A stretch of DNA of 64,000 nt from Alloascoidea africana. Lineage: Eukaryota > Ascomycota > Alloascoideomycetes > Alloascoideales > Alloascoideaceae. A program made the translations under genes and the position numbers. The notes below the pieces were generated by a model. That model worked only from the letters and a program-made list of their open reading frames with translations. It did no database searches and had not been told where the DNA came from. Below, piece after piece: positions 10,452 to 19,410 of this stretch. Where the stretch lies: NCBI GenBank assembly GCA_030581615.1, contig JAKTTT010000036.1, positions 124,001 to 188,000 on the forward strand. The letters run 5' to 3'. Within the stretch, counting starts at the first letter, position 1; each line of letters opens with the position of its first letter.

Positions 10452-10840
10452 TGTAAGAGTTCGGACGCTCTTACTAGGAATGACATCCTGTTGGAACCCG
10501 GTGTTGCCAGGTCTCCTCTCTGAGACTGGAATTACCGGTAAAACTGTAAGAGAACAGAGCCTCAGCTCTGAACTCTTAGGTGGTGGGTTTGGTTCGAAAA
10601 ACTTGTATTAAGGTAACTTGTAGAAAAGAACAAGGAAACTATAGAAACTAACTTTAAATACACAAAACAGTATTCATTATACACATGTGACCAAATGTGC
10701 CATCGAAACAAAGAGTGAGAATTATAATTCTTACAAAAACCAGATTTAGGTGGAGTGGTGCAGCAGTTAGCACACTCAGTTGCAACTTGGGCGATGTGGG
10801 TTCGATTCCCACCTCAACCATTTTTCTGATTTCTCTTACA
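10452..10840. mobile_element. Solo LTR-like element (Ty3 type), with target duplication, enclosing a tRNA-like unit
   Basis: A 389 bp unit starts TGTAAGAG and ends CTCTTACA, perfect 8 bp inverted ends of the TG..CA kind used by LTRs. It is flanked by the same 5 bp, GCATT, at 10447-10451 and 10841-10845, as left by an LTR-element integrase. It lies 13 bp upstream of the tRNA-Thr gene, where Ty3-class elements are known to integrate near the Pol III start. Internal sequence repeats the TGTAAGAG motif near 10546 and forms a strong imperfect hairpin (TAAGAG..AGAGC/GCTCT..CTCTTA). Its 3' part contains the tRNA-like unit at 10749-10820. The intact duplication suggests it is not very old. Strand and the link to the nearby integrase fossil are unclear. 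Confidence 0.6.
10749..10820 (+). tRNA. tRNA-like gene, anticodon GCA (Cys), with atypical A73
   Basis: A 72 nt cloverleaf can be drawn: acceptor GGTGGAG/CTCAACC (one mismatch, G4-A69), D arm GTGC..GCAC, anticodon stem CTCAG/TTGGG with loop TTGCAAC, a four-base variable loop, and a perfect T arm GTGGG-TTCGATT-CCCAC. TTTTT follows directly after the discriminator, a proper Pol III terminator. The anticodon GCA would read Cys codons, but tRNA-Cys is known to need U73 and this has A73. It also sits inside the LTR-like element. It could be a real tRNA of unclear charging, a pseudogene, or a Pol III unit carried by the element. Confidence 0.55.
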
Positions 10841-10894
10841 GCATTGTAAGGGAAACCACGGCAATGGACCAATGGAATCCAATGGAAGATTCCA

Positions 10895-11515
10895 TTGGCA
10901 ATGCCAAAAAGCGGTCATTTCATCCGCACAACGAAACAGGTAACAGGAGAGATAGCGGCTCTCCTCTTTGTCGAAAATGTTGTCAAGTTACACGAGCTGC
11001 CTCAAGTGTTAGTTTCGGATAAGGACCCAAGGTTTTTAGGAGCCTTTTGGAAAACTTTGCATACGAAGCTGGGCACGAAATTGAACTTTTCCACCACAAA
11101 CCACCCCGAAACGGACGGCAAGACGGAAAGACTTAACAAAATTTTAGGTGAAATTCTAAGATCCTATGTTCAAAACAACCCGAGAGCTTGGAGCCTCTAT
11201 ATTGGCCTTGCGGAGTTTGCGTACAACTCTAGCTTTCAGAAATCTATCGGCTGTTCACCTTTTTTTGCTGACCTTGGCTACGAACCAAGACACCCCTCAA
11301 TAAGTTCGGCAGCGCACTTACAGTTGTTCTCAAATCGCGCCGCCGAGTTTGCTACACGAATGAAAGTCATCTTAAGACAAATACAAGACAACATGGTGTA
11401 GGCACAGAGAACTCAAGAAAAGTATTACAACAAGAAACACCGAAATACACAATACGAAGTTGGTCAGTTTGTTTTGCTTCACAAAGATGCCTATATCGCG
11501 AGAGGAAGATTTCAC
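10895..11515 (+). mobile_element. Broken Ty3/gypsy integrase fossil
   Basis: The stretch matches the 3' part of a Ty3/gypsy-type pol gene: the integrase core (SDKDPRF, TDGKTERLN and the YNSS..GCSPF segment) and the start of the integrase C-terminal region (YYNKKHR, GQFVLL). Protease, reverse transcriptase and RNase H are absent nearby and no matching LTR pair encloses it, so only a fragment remains and it is broken. It starts about 50 bp after the tRNA-adjacent LTR-like element, which may be a remnant of the same family. Age cannot be judged from one copy. Confidence 0.8.
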
Positions 11516-11832
11516 CGCATTTCTTCACTATTTTGAAGGGACAAAAATAGATTCCCGGCGTCAACATCCGCATTTGGTAGTTTCTTCAGGAACATATCGC
11601 TCATTTCTGTCTTCTCTCTTCTCTCTTCAAGTCGAGTGAGTGTGCAAGTCCAAGTACTGGTACTGTATATACGCTGCACAGCGTACATCTGAGCACTAAG
11701 GCGGCTAGCGGTTTGTGCGTTTCGCGAATTAGCTTTCATGAAACGTTTTCTTTCCAGTCACAAACTCTCGTTTCTTCATCTATCTTACCCTTTGTTTCAG
11801 TCCATTCTTCGCTTCCTCTGCTTCTACTCGTG

Positions 11833-11877
11833 ATGGGTGCTGACCTTTCTGTTCGGTGTTTTTGTATTTGTAGATAG
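11833..11877 (+). promoter_or_regulatory. Short upstream ORF before the TDA11-like gene
   Basis: An ATG at 11833 opens 14 codons (MGADLSVRCFCICR) and stops 41 bp before the likely start of the main frame at 11918. If the transcript begins upstream it could lower translation of the main frame. Alternatively this region is an unrecognised leader intron. It is a small feature and could be chance. Confidence 0.25.
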
Positions 11878-11917
11878 CCCCTTCCCTAAAAGTCATTCTC
11901 TGGCCACCAAATTGCCC

Positions 11918-13270
11918 ATGCATCCGCATACCGATGATTCTCCTTCTACTTGTTCCAGCTCTGCAACCTCCTCTTATCATCATGGGAAAGTGGGCTTGAA
12001 TCTGAATCTGAACTTTAGTTCGCCTCCTTCGTCCTCTGCTCTGGGACATGCCAGGTCCGTTTCTGTCACATCCGGTAGGCCTCTGAGCCTGAATTTGAAT
12101 CCTAAAAGATCTAGGCCAAGGCCCTCTTCATTGGTGCATGGACATACCCACTCAGTTTCCGTCTCCAATGTTTCAACTATCGACCCCATTGTCACCTCAT
12201 CAATAGTAACGACTACAGCAACATCCGCTACATCGACAGCGACAGCGACGACAACGCCAACTGTCAGCACGCCTTTGGGCATAGTGGGATATTGGCCAAG
12301 CCCAGTGCGTTCAGGCGCTACAGGGAATCGCAGAAGGAAACTTTCACTTCTTGGAGCACCCCCATATAGTACACAGCCGCAAATTCAAGAAGAAAAGGAC
12401 AATGGCATAAAAGGCATGCAAGATAACATCCGAAAATTAGCGGTGAAGGAGATGCAAATACTAGAGATCAAAGAAGAAATTAAACGATTGAACTCTATTC
12501 TACAATCCAAGGAGACGGAGAGAGATACACTGGAGAAACAGGTTGAAAAATCTTTATTTACAAATCTCAATTTACAAAATGACGATTCCTTTCAGGACAA
12601 ACAAAAAGGTTCTGATGAGCAGCTAAAGCGAAAAGATTCTGACGACGACAATGAAGAAGATGACACTGACAGGGATAGCGATGATGCTACTCCTGAAACT
12701 TTGACTCCAAGTACGTCACTATCTTCTATTCAAAAGCCTTTCTGGGACACTCTTTTCACAGACATACCATCTGATCTATCACAACATGACATAGCAATTT
12801 TAATCTCCCAAGAAACTGATAAACATACCCCTTTACCACCAGTAGCCCATGTACCAGTGACACGGCTTCGTGACTTTCCAGGCGATTCAACAGGGAGTCC
12901 AGAGACAATCGACATCGAGAAGTTGGAGCAGATAGATTCATGCCCAAATTCAATTCCAAGCTCGATCCCTCTTTTGAATAGAACCATGTCAAGGGAGAGA
13001 CACAATATTGATCACGCTGGAGAGAGAATGCTTTCAAGGGATAAAAATAGCATCAAAGATAACGGTTCAATAATAAATGGATTTAAAAACCAATTATGGT
13101 CGCTATATTCTGATCTTAAGAGCATAACAAATGGGGACCCTGTTTTACTCGATAATCATAACAACCACGGGCATAAATTGAAAGCTTCTAGTTATTCAGC
13201 TGCGAGAATGGAAACCAAATCTCGGATATCACAAAATGACAGTGGACTACCCAGTTCTCTGGTACAATAA
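11918..13270 (+). CDS. TDA11-like protein, Ser/Thr-rich with short coiled coil
   Basis: A 450-residue protein from ATG 11918 (MHPHTDDSPSTC). The frame is open 27 codons further 5' but without an ATG. The N-terminal 160 residues are Ser/Thr-rich and disordered. A coiled coil (about residues 165-210, IRKLAVKEMQILEIKEEIKRLNSIL) resembles the LATKELELLECKQKIEDLK segment of S. cerevisiae Tda11, recalled from memory. Two later aromatic patches (KPFWDTLFTDI and KNQLWSLYSDLKSI) match the Tda11 SLWSKPLALFNQF and SLWSFVSDVKAG patches in order and spacing. Tda11 is a cytoplasmic protein of unknown function whose loss affects the response to topoisomerase I damage. Similarity is patchy, so orthology is probable rather than certain. 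Confidence 0.6.
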   Translation: MHPHTDDSPSTCSSSATSSYHHGKVGLNLNLNFSSPPSSSALGHARSVSVTSGRPLSLNLNPKRSRPRPSSLVHGHTHSVSVSNVSTIDPIVTSSIVTTTATSATSTATATTTPTVSTPLGIVGYWPSPVRSGATGNRRRKLSLLGAPPYSTQPQIQEEKDNGIKGMQDNIRKLAVKEMQILEIKEEIKRLNSILQSKETERDTLEKQVEKSLFTNLNLQNDDSFQDKQKGSDEQLKRKDSDDDNEEDDTDRDSDDATPETLTPSTSLSSIQKPFWDTLFTDIPSDLSQHDIAILISQETDKHTPLPPVAHVPVTRLRDFPGDSTGSPETIDIEKLEQIDSCPNSIPSSIPLLNRTMSRERHNIDHAGERMLSRDKNSIKDNGSIINGFKNQLWSLYSDLKSITNGDPVLLDNHNNHGHKLKASSYSAARMETKSRISQNDSGLPSSLVQ

Positions 13271-13553
13271 TTGTTTGAGGATTTTCACTTGTAAAACGGA
13301 TAATATGGACATAGCATTTTCTTGGCACTTTTGGAGTTCTTTTTTTCATTCATCAGGAAATTGGATACAAATAATTTTACACTCGGCATTTTTATTTATT
13401 TTTCAAGATTTTGGCGTTTTCATAACATGCAACAATGGCTTCTTTTTATGCCAGTTGCTTATTTCTTTGGTTTCCTTTCATTTAGATTACTGATTGGATT
13501 TAATACAGTAGTAATGGCCCATTTAACGCTAGTGTCAGTAAATGCTTTCTAAA

Positions 13554-14677
13554 TCATATCCGTGTAGGACTCGGACGCCCTTTCACAATGCTATGCTTTA
13601 AAATCTCTATAACGTCTGGATCAAGAACTTCACTCCATTGATTCTGACCAGAGTTCATTCCTAACTCCCATTTTGTCTTCTCCGAATTCATTTCCCCTTT
13701 TGCCAAAAGGCCTCGGATTATCAGTTCGTCTCCAATTAGACTCCGGTGATACGGCAACGATGGCGATGTTGCAAACGCAATTCGGCTGATATCCACCAAC
13801 ATGTTAGCTGTCAGGCCCCAAACCGTTCTTGTCACCGACGTCTTCCCAGATCTGTTGCCCGATCCAGGGTTCGGGTTCGAGGGAAGCTCATCCGAGGAAG
13901 ACGTGTCGCTCACATCAACTAGCCAGTCCACTTCGTCCTGACCCCTGGTTTGTACTGGGAAATTGTGTAGGGCCCAAGGGAGTTCAGCCCATCTCACTTT
14001 GCCCCCTTTATATCTATTTCTTTTGGATGACGATTGACCGGGGATATGTTGAGTCTCGCCTGTAAGAAATTGGCTTAATGGTGCAGAAAACACGCCGCTT
14101 GTTTCGTCAGGATTTAGAGTGATCTTTATGCTGCTTGCACTCGAGATCTGAGGATCCACATCCAGAAATCCAACACAGGGATAGGTACCGAGGAAGTTTC
14201 TAGACAGATAAGGAGGGAAAATGCACAACTTTCTAAAAGTAATACCTTTTGGCAGCTCGGAGTCCAGCTGGGGGAGACCAATCTCCTCAAAAGCCTCACG
14301 CCGAGAGATGTCCCAGGGTGACTCGTTCGGACTATCTGATTTACCTAGAGAGAGAATCTTGCTTGTTAGTTGATACTGACAGATGCAAGAGTTAGTCTTC
14401 CTCGAGATATAGAAACCGGCCCACCTCCAGGAAATGCGACATGGCCCGGGAAGCTCTTCAGCTTTCTGGATCTCACAGAGAGCAACACCCTCAACTCCCC
14501 AGACTTGCCGAGAAAGAGCAGAACGAGAACAGATGATCTCCTCTTTACGATCAGCTCTTCCCATGTTGAGTTGGGATTGCTAGGGATCTTATCGTTTGTT
14601 ATTGGTAAAGCTGGGGGCTTAAACTTGTAGAGCCTTGCGATGCACTCTCGGCTCACTGACAAGAGTGGTTTGGACAT
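13554..14677 (-). CDS. PCD1: PCD1-like CoA diphosphatase (Nudix hydrolase), one intron
   Basis: Exons 14677-14425 and 14344-13554 join to a 347-residue protein, close to the length of S. cerevisiae Pcd1. The 80 bp intron has donor GTGGGC, branch CAACTAAC and acceptor CTCTAG, and splits the Nudix motif: LLSVRSRKLKSFPGHVAFPGG before it and KSDSPNESPWDISRREAFEEIGL after it. The first piece is the CoA-pyrophosphatase (UPF0035) signature; the second holds the metal-binding REAFEEIG core. The enzyme cleaves CoA and its oxidised forms to 3',5'-ADP and phosphopantetheine derivatives, in the peroxisome in yeast. No PTS1 is seen at the C-terminus (SPTRI). The gene is divergent from ATG44. Confidence 0.88.
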
Positions 14678-15362
14678 TTCGTTGGGTCAATGATGGAGGA
14701 GGAAAAGAACATCCTACACCGAGGCATTTTAGCCTTTATGATTGAAACAGCAACCCCTATCACAAAAAATACAAAAGCTAGTCTTAGACCGGTCAAACGT
14801 GAGCAACTCAAAGATAGGAGATATTGGAACAAAAATATCTGCGGACCTAAATGCAAAGAGATGGTGGTGAGGTGCAAAAAGTAGGGAGCCAGATTGAATT
14901 AGAATGGAAAATAAAGTCAATCAGGAAAAGATCAAGCTATCCTAGCCTGGAATTTCTATTTTATCGCTGGAATTGGTCGGTTTATACCAGCTCAGGGGAA
15001 TGACGGCTCTGGCTGTATCCAAAGTGTTATCATATCCTCAGAAGCACAAGGGGTCTCGAAATTCCGATCTTTGCTATGCTCTCAATAACTTTGATGCTCT
15101 ACATCCAGCAAAAGACTTCAGAACAGGCATGGGCACTCAGTTGGAAAAGGGCTACTAATGAAAGACGAGAATCTCTCTTGCTGGGAAGCTTCTCTTGAAA
15201 CTGAGAATTGGGAGCTAGGGCGCGTGGTGGTCCGATCTTCGCTGCTCTTTTTCCCTTTTCTGAGTGTCTGGCAAGGAACACCTCCATTTCGAATCCAACT
15301 GCTCCTTTTTCCCTCTTTCTTTCCTGGCGACTTTTCTCTAAATATCAGATATTTATCATTAA
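14678..15362. other. Shared promoter region of PCD1-like gene and ATG44
   Basis: A 685 bp spacer between divergent starts. It holds only short spurious frames. A pyrimidine-rich tract at about 15290-15345 probably forms the ATG44 leader. Confidence 0.4.
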
Positions 15363-15781
15363 ATGGCTGGCACTGTAAGATTCGATACCTCTTGTTCTCA
15401 CTGTCATCATCTTCATCACTCCACTCTCTATCACGAAGTACAGAGCTAACTCTAAACCCTCTTTCTCACCGATATGCTATTAGCTTGGAAAACTACTTCA
15501 CTACGGATTCGACCTGGCTCTTTTGAGCACAACCCTGGCTGGCCTAAAAAGAACAACAGGACTGACGTGAGTGCGAATAGAGAAGACCTGGTTTACTCCT
15601 GTTGAGGGAATGAATACTAACTATTTTTTTCTTTTAATTCTCTTCCTATAGGCCCAAGGTCGATGAAATTTCGAATGAGCAATTCCGGTCCGCTGCTCAA
15701 AAATATATCAGCTTTGGAGAATGGTGTTTTGACACAAGCATTGCCTATTTCAGCTCTTCGGATTGGTTCACGCGCAAGTGA
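15363..15781 (+). CDS. ATG44: Mitofissin ATG44 (DUF1748), three exons
   Basis: Three short exons, 15363-15374, 15484-15566 and 15652-15781, encode 74 residues: MAGTLGKLLHYGFDLALLST, then TLAGLKRTTGLTP and a C-terminal FGEWCFDTSIAYFSSSDWFTRK. The introns have donors GTAAGA and GTGAGT, branches GCTAAC and TACTAAC, and acceptors TTAG and ATAG; both junctions keep frame. The LGKLxHYGxDLxLxSTxLAGxKRxTGL opening and GEWxFDxS end are the DUF1748/mitofissin signature, and the length matches S. cerevisiae Atg44 (73 residues). Mitofissin works in the mitochondrial intermembrane space, acts on the inner membrane, and is needed for fission during mitophagy. The first coding exon holds only four codons, so simple ORF searches miss the gene. 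Confidence 0.9.
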
Positions 15782-16220
15782 TTTTTCTTACAATTAGTTC
15801 AGCAGGATGTTTCTCTTATGATACTTTGATGAATGGTACTTCCGGTAAAGTAACCCAAGATTCCAATAACAAATCCGTAAGACGCGTACTCGTAGTACAA
15901 ACGGCTGTTTCAGAGTGAACTTAAGTTCAAAGAGTTACACAACTACAATCTTGGAAAGATATGCTTTTATTCATATGACACGGTTTTTGTGAATGTTTTA
16001 AATGTCGCCCAGGTTTTATTGTATGTGATACTCTGATTTGCCTGTTTACCACACAAATTCTCGTTTACACACTCTCTATGGACCTTCTGTTCTTTAGTTA
16101 AGAGATGAAATTTTGTTAGAGCTAGCGATATGGTTTATTGTTTATCTTCAATTTTGAATCCGAATCGCCTGTATGCGACATATGCTTAACGTAAGCTTTT
16201 GGTAGATACGCCAGTCTGAT

Positions 16221-17056
16221 CTATTGAAGAGAACAGCAAGTGCAATGACTTTTAGATTCACCTGTTGGTTGGGTGAGCGTGCTGCTCGTCACTGGTGATA
16301 ATGCTACCGTTCTGGTTTGAATTGCCTGAACGGTCTCTGGGATTGGGGTGATGTGAATACAATTGCCGGTCTTAACATTTTGCTCTAGAAAATAAAAGGC
16401 TGGCTGTTAGTCGTTAAATAGAGTCCGAGAGTTTTCCGTTGACTTGCCTTCTAATGTCCCTGAAGCCGACATCTGTTTACCTTGACTCAGTAAACGAATT
16501 TTTGAAGGGTCAATGGGAGGCGCTCCCCAATCTAGATCGTTAAACAAAAAGTTAGAACTTTGGGGCCAAACAATTAGACGTTGTACTTACGTTGTGGCCA
16601 ATCCTGTAGAATCGCCTTTTGAAGCTCACTAACTTGAAGCTCTGATATGGATTTAGGAAGGACCAAACTATGGGAATGGATATATTGTGAATCAAGGGTT
16701 ATGTTTAGCTCGGAGCCAGATACAGGTATCAATCGAAGATTTAGAGGTGCTCCAGGAATAGGTTGTTCCACTATGGGCATGATTTCCCGTTCTGCATCAG
16801 GAGCAGTCTGGGTATTGTCTGCTTCTTGCTCGGTATTGGAGACATCTATTGGCACGTTTTGGCTTGAAGATTTTGATAACTTGGACTTGAATTTGGATAG
16901 TACGTTCAAAGGCTTTTCACTATCTTTGGGTGGATTCTTGTTTACGTCGTTTGCCTCGGCGCTAGAAGATGAAGGTAAATCTTCCCGTCTTTGATCCGGT
17001 TTTGTGTTATTGTTGAGTTCTGGCGCTGCAATAATGTCTCCCAGTCTGGGTATCAT
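16221..17056 (-). CDS. Membrane-anchored ubiquitin-fold protein (UBL3/MUB type) with CaaX box, two introns
   Basis: Exons 17056-16591, 16531-16448 and 16384-16221 give 237 residues. The N-terminal 110 residues are disordered. The ubiquitin-like (Rad60-SLD_2) domain follows: APLNLRLIPVSGSELNITLD, SISELQVSELQKAILQDWPQ, PSKIRLLSQGKQMSASGTLEEQNV, CIHITP. The C-terminus is CTCCSLQ, so CSLQ is a CaaX box for prenylation, with two nearby Cys that could be palmitoylated as in MUB/UBL3. Intron 1 (59 bp) has donor GTAAGT. Intron 2 (63 bp) has donor GCAAGT, branch GACTAAC and acceptor TTCTAG. An in-frame GTAAAC donor 33 nt upstream would give an isoform lacking GKQMSASGTLE, a conserved part of the fold. 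The protein is likely on the plasma or endosomal membrane. Confidence 0.8.
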
Positions 17057-18416
17057 ATTTTCGAATTTTGTATTAGCTTGGAAGTAAAATTCACAACTTT
17101 ATCTTTATACAAATGAGGAAAAGAAAAGAAAAAGTACAAATGTGAATTCAACAATTGTTTGTACTTTGTAGCTGTTTGTGGAGCATGAAACTTAAAAGAG
17201 GAGAGAAGTTCATTAACGAGCGTCAAAATCAAAACTCCAAACAAACTGTCATCAAACAGATTCTAATCATTAACCTTACGGCGGTTGGGCCTACTTTTCA
17301 AAAGTTGCTTCTTTCAATCATTGGCAGATCTTCCCCAACAGCAGCAAGTACATTATACAAGATCAATGGTCAATGAATATTCGTTGGACAGGAACAATAC
17401 ATTTTCGATGTACAGAAAAATCAGTACAGTTCTTCCTTTGTACACTTTGACGATTTAGAAAAGAGGGGCAAATCTCCTAAAGCATTCGCTTTATGATAGT
17501 AGCGCGGCATCTGATATCATTGCTTTTTGACTTCTTATCTTCTAATAACAACGCATGACAAGTCTGTTTATTCAACTGTGGCCTTAAAATAATCAAGAGT
17601 GGCAATTTTGGAGAGCTGTAGTTGAGTAACTAGAATATTGTCCTTAATCCCCAAAAATCAATCGGGTTAACTAACAATATTTCAAGTATCAAAGCGTCTA
17701 CTCTTCATTTGATACTTGGCACTTTCTGATTAAACGATTATTTGAAATTACACCGTTTGATACTAATTAAGCTTTCTCTACGATTACTATCAATATGCAT
17801 ATCAGTGAAAAATCTAACGACCTCGTGATATAAAGCGTCATTTTCTACAAGACAAAATAGCCAGAAGGAGTAAATTACTTGGTCACTGGTTGTTTCACAG
17901 GCTTCTACCAAACATGCTTCCAATTCTTACTAAATACTAATATCTTGGTTTGAAGTATTTTCATTTTAATGGATTGATAGATCCATATGTTCTTTTAAAA
18001 GTTCGACCCTAGAACCTCAAAATAGTGATCATTTGGCAATTGACAAAATGACAAACCTGTCATGCAGCACTTGGTATAGATCGACTAAATAAAACTCAAT
18101 AAAACTTGAGATTGAGTTTAAGAATAAATTTGGTACCAAACCTGCCACTTGAGTGATAATGAAAAGAGTGTTAAAACTTACGACTATGAATTAAAAGCTT
18201 AAGATGCCCCACAATTTGCGAATAAAGTTGGGTAACATTAAACTAATCATTCAAATCACGTGAATATGGTAGGGCTTTGTTGTAACCCAAACAAAGTAAT
18301 GCTTGGTCTAGAGCTCCAGTAGGCGTAATTTTGGGCACGCATCTTCGCCAGCGCTAGGAGAACATTTGACACAATATTGAAATTCAGGTTGGTTCAACAC
18401 ATTCAAGATCACAAAG
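17057..18416. other. Spacer of about 1.4 kb, promoters of the UBL gene and RPL16
   Basis: AT-rich, between divergent genes. No frame longer than about 70 codons looks coding and no RNA gene was recognised. Confidence 0.4.
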
Positions 18417-19410
18417 ATGAGCACATTCGAGCCTGTTGTTGTCATTGACGGTATGCATTAGGAACATTGATGAATAAAAAGTTTCTGGAAAATGAGGGAA
18501 ATGGTTTTGGAATCTATCAGTCTAGAAGATGATCAAGTGAACCGACTACTTTACATTCGATTGTTCACCCATGATTGAAACGATAATGATGTATTTTAGC
18601 TATCATGGCAAGCAAAGTTTTGAAATGTCAACTAGGAATGCCAAATTCGCTTTATGGAATTGACGATTGAAATAATTGCTTTCGACGGAGGCATATGAAG
18701 TTAGGTCATTCAGTCAAAAGCTAACAGAACTGTCAATACCGCGAAATACCTACCATTTGAAGAATCAGCTACCATACCATTTCCTTCTTTTCGGTCAAAT
18801 TTCTATTTAATATGATAGATCGCTAACACATCTGTTATTAGGAAAGGGTCACCTTCTTGGTCGTCTTGCCAGTATTGTTGCCAAGCAAATTCTGGATGGA
18901 CAGCATATTGTCATCGTCAGAGCTGAGGCCTTGAACATTTCTGGAGAGTTCTTCCGCAACAAGCTCAAGTACCATGCTTACCTTCGCAAGGGAACTAGAT
19001 ATAACAAAGCTCGAGGTCCTTTCCACTTCCGTGCCCCATCTCGCATTTTCTACAAGGCCATCAGAGGTATGGTTTCCCATAAGACTGCCCGTGGAAAGGC
19101 CGCTCTGGAGCGCCTCAAGGTCTTTGAAGGCATCCCACAGCCTTATGACAGGAAGAAGAGAGTTGTTGTTCCCCAGGCTCTCAGAGTTCTCAGGCTAAAG
19201 CCAGGCAGAAAGTACACCACTGTTGGACGATTGTCCCATGAGGTGGGCTGGAAATACCAGGATGTTGTTAGCAGTCTGGAGGAGAAGAGAAAGGTTAAAT
19301 CTGCTGCCTACTACGCACAAAAGAAGGCATTTACAAAGAGACTTGTTGCTGCTGAAGCCTCAGCTGCTAACACCGATGCAGCAAAGGCTTTGGCTGCTTT
19401 TGGTTATTAA
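18417..19410 (+). CDS. RPL16: Ribosomal protein uL13 (RPL16/L13a), one long intron
   Basis: Exons 18417-18450 and 18842-19410 give a 200-residue protein of the 60S subunit: [20 protein letters not shown], then AGRLAS-type uL13 core with [44 protein letters not shown] and the C-terminal eukaryotic extension ending AKALAAFGY. The length is normal for yeast L16. The intron is 391 bp (donor GTATGC, branch GCTAAC, acceptor TTAG), far longer than the 59-123 bp introns around it, as is common for yeast ribosomal protein genes. The short first exon, ending within codon 12, is also typical. No snoRNA could be supported inside the intron. Confidence 0.96.

Noticed and set aside
10452-10735. Alternative shorter LTR ending TCTTACA at 10735
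   Set aside because: It has 7 bp inverted ends but no matching target duplication, whereas the end at 10840 has both.
10654-10872. 72-codon minus-strand ORF (VEVGIEPTSPKLQ)
   Set aside because: It is the antisense of the tRNA-like unit. ORFs of this type are a known artefact of tRNA genes.
14690-14920. Short frames between the PCD1-like gene and ATG44
   Set aside because: No conserved features; they lie in a divergent promoter region.
18451-18841. Box C-like TGATGA strings in the RPL16 intron
   Set aside because: No CTGA box D at a suitable distance and no terminal stem, so a C/D snoRNA cannot be supported.
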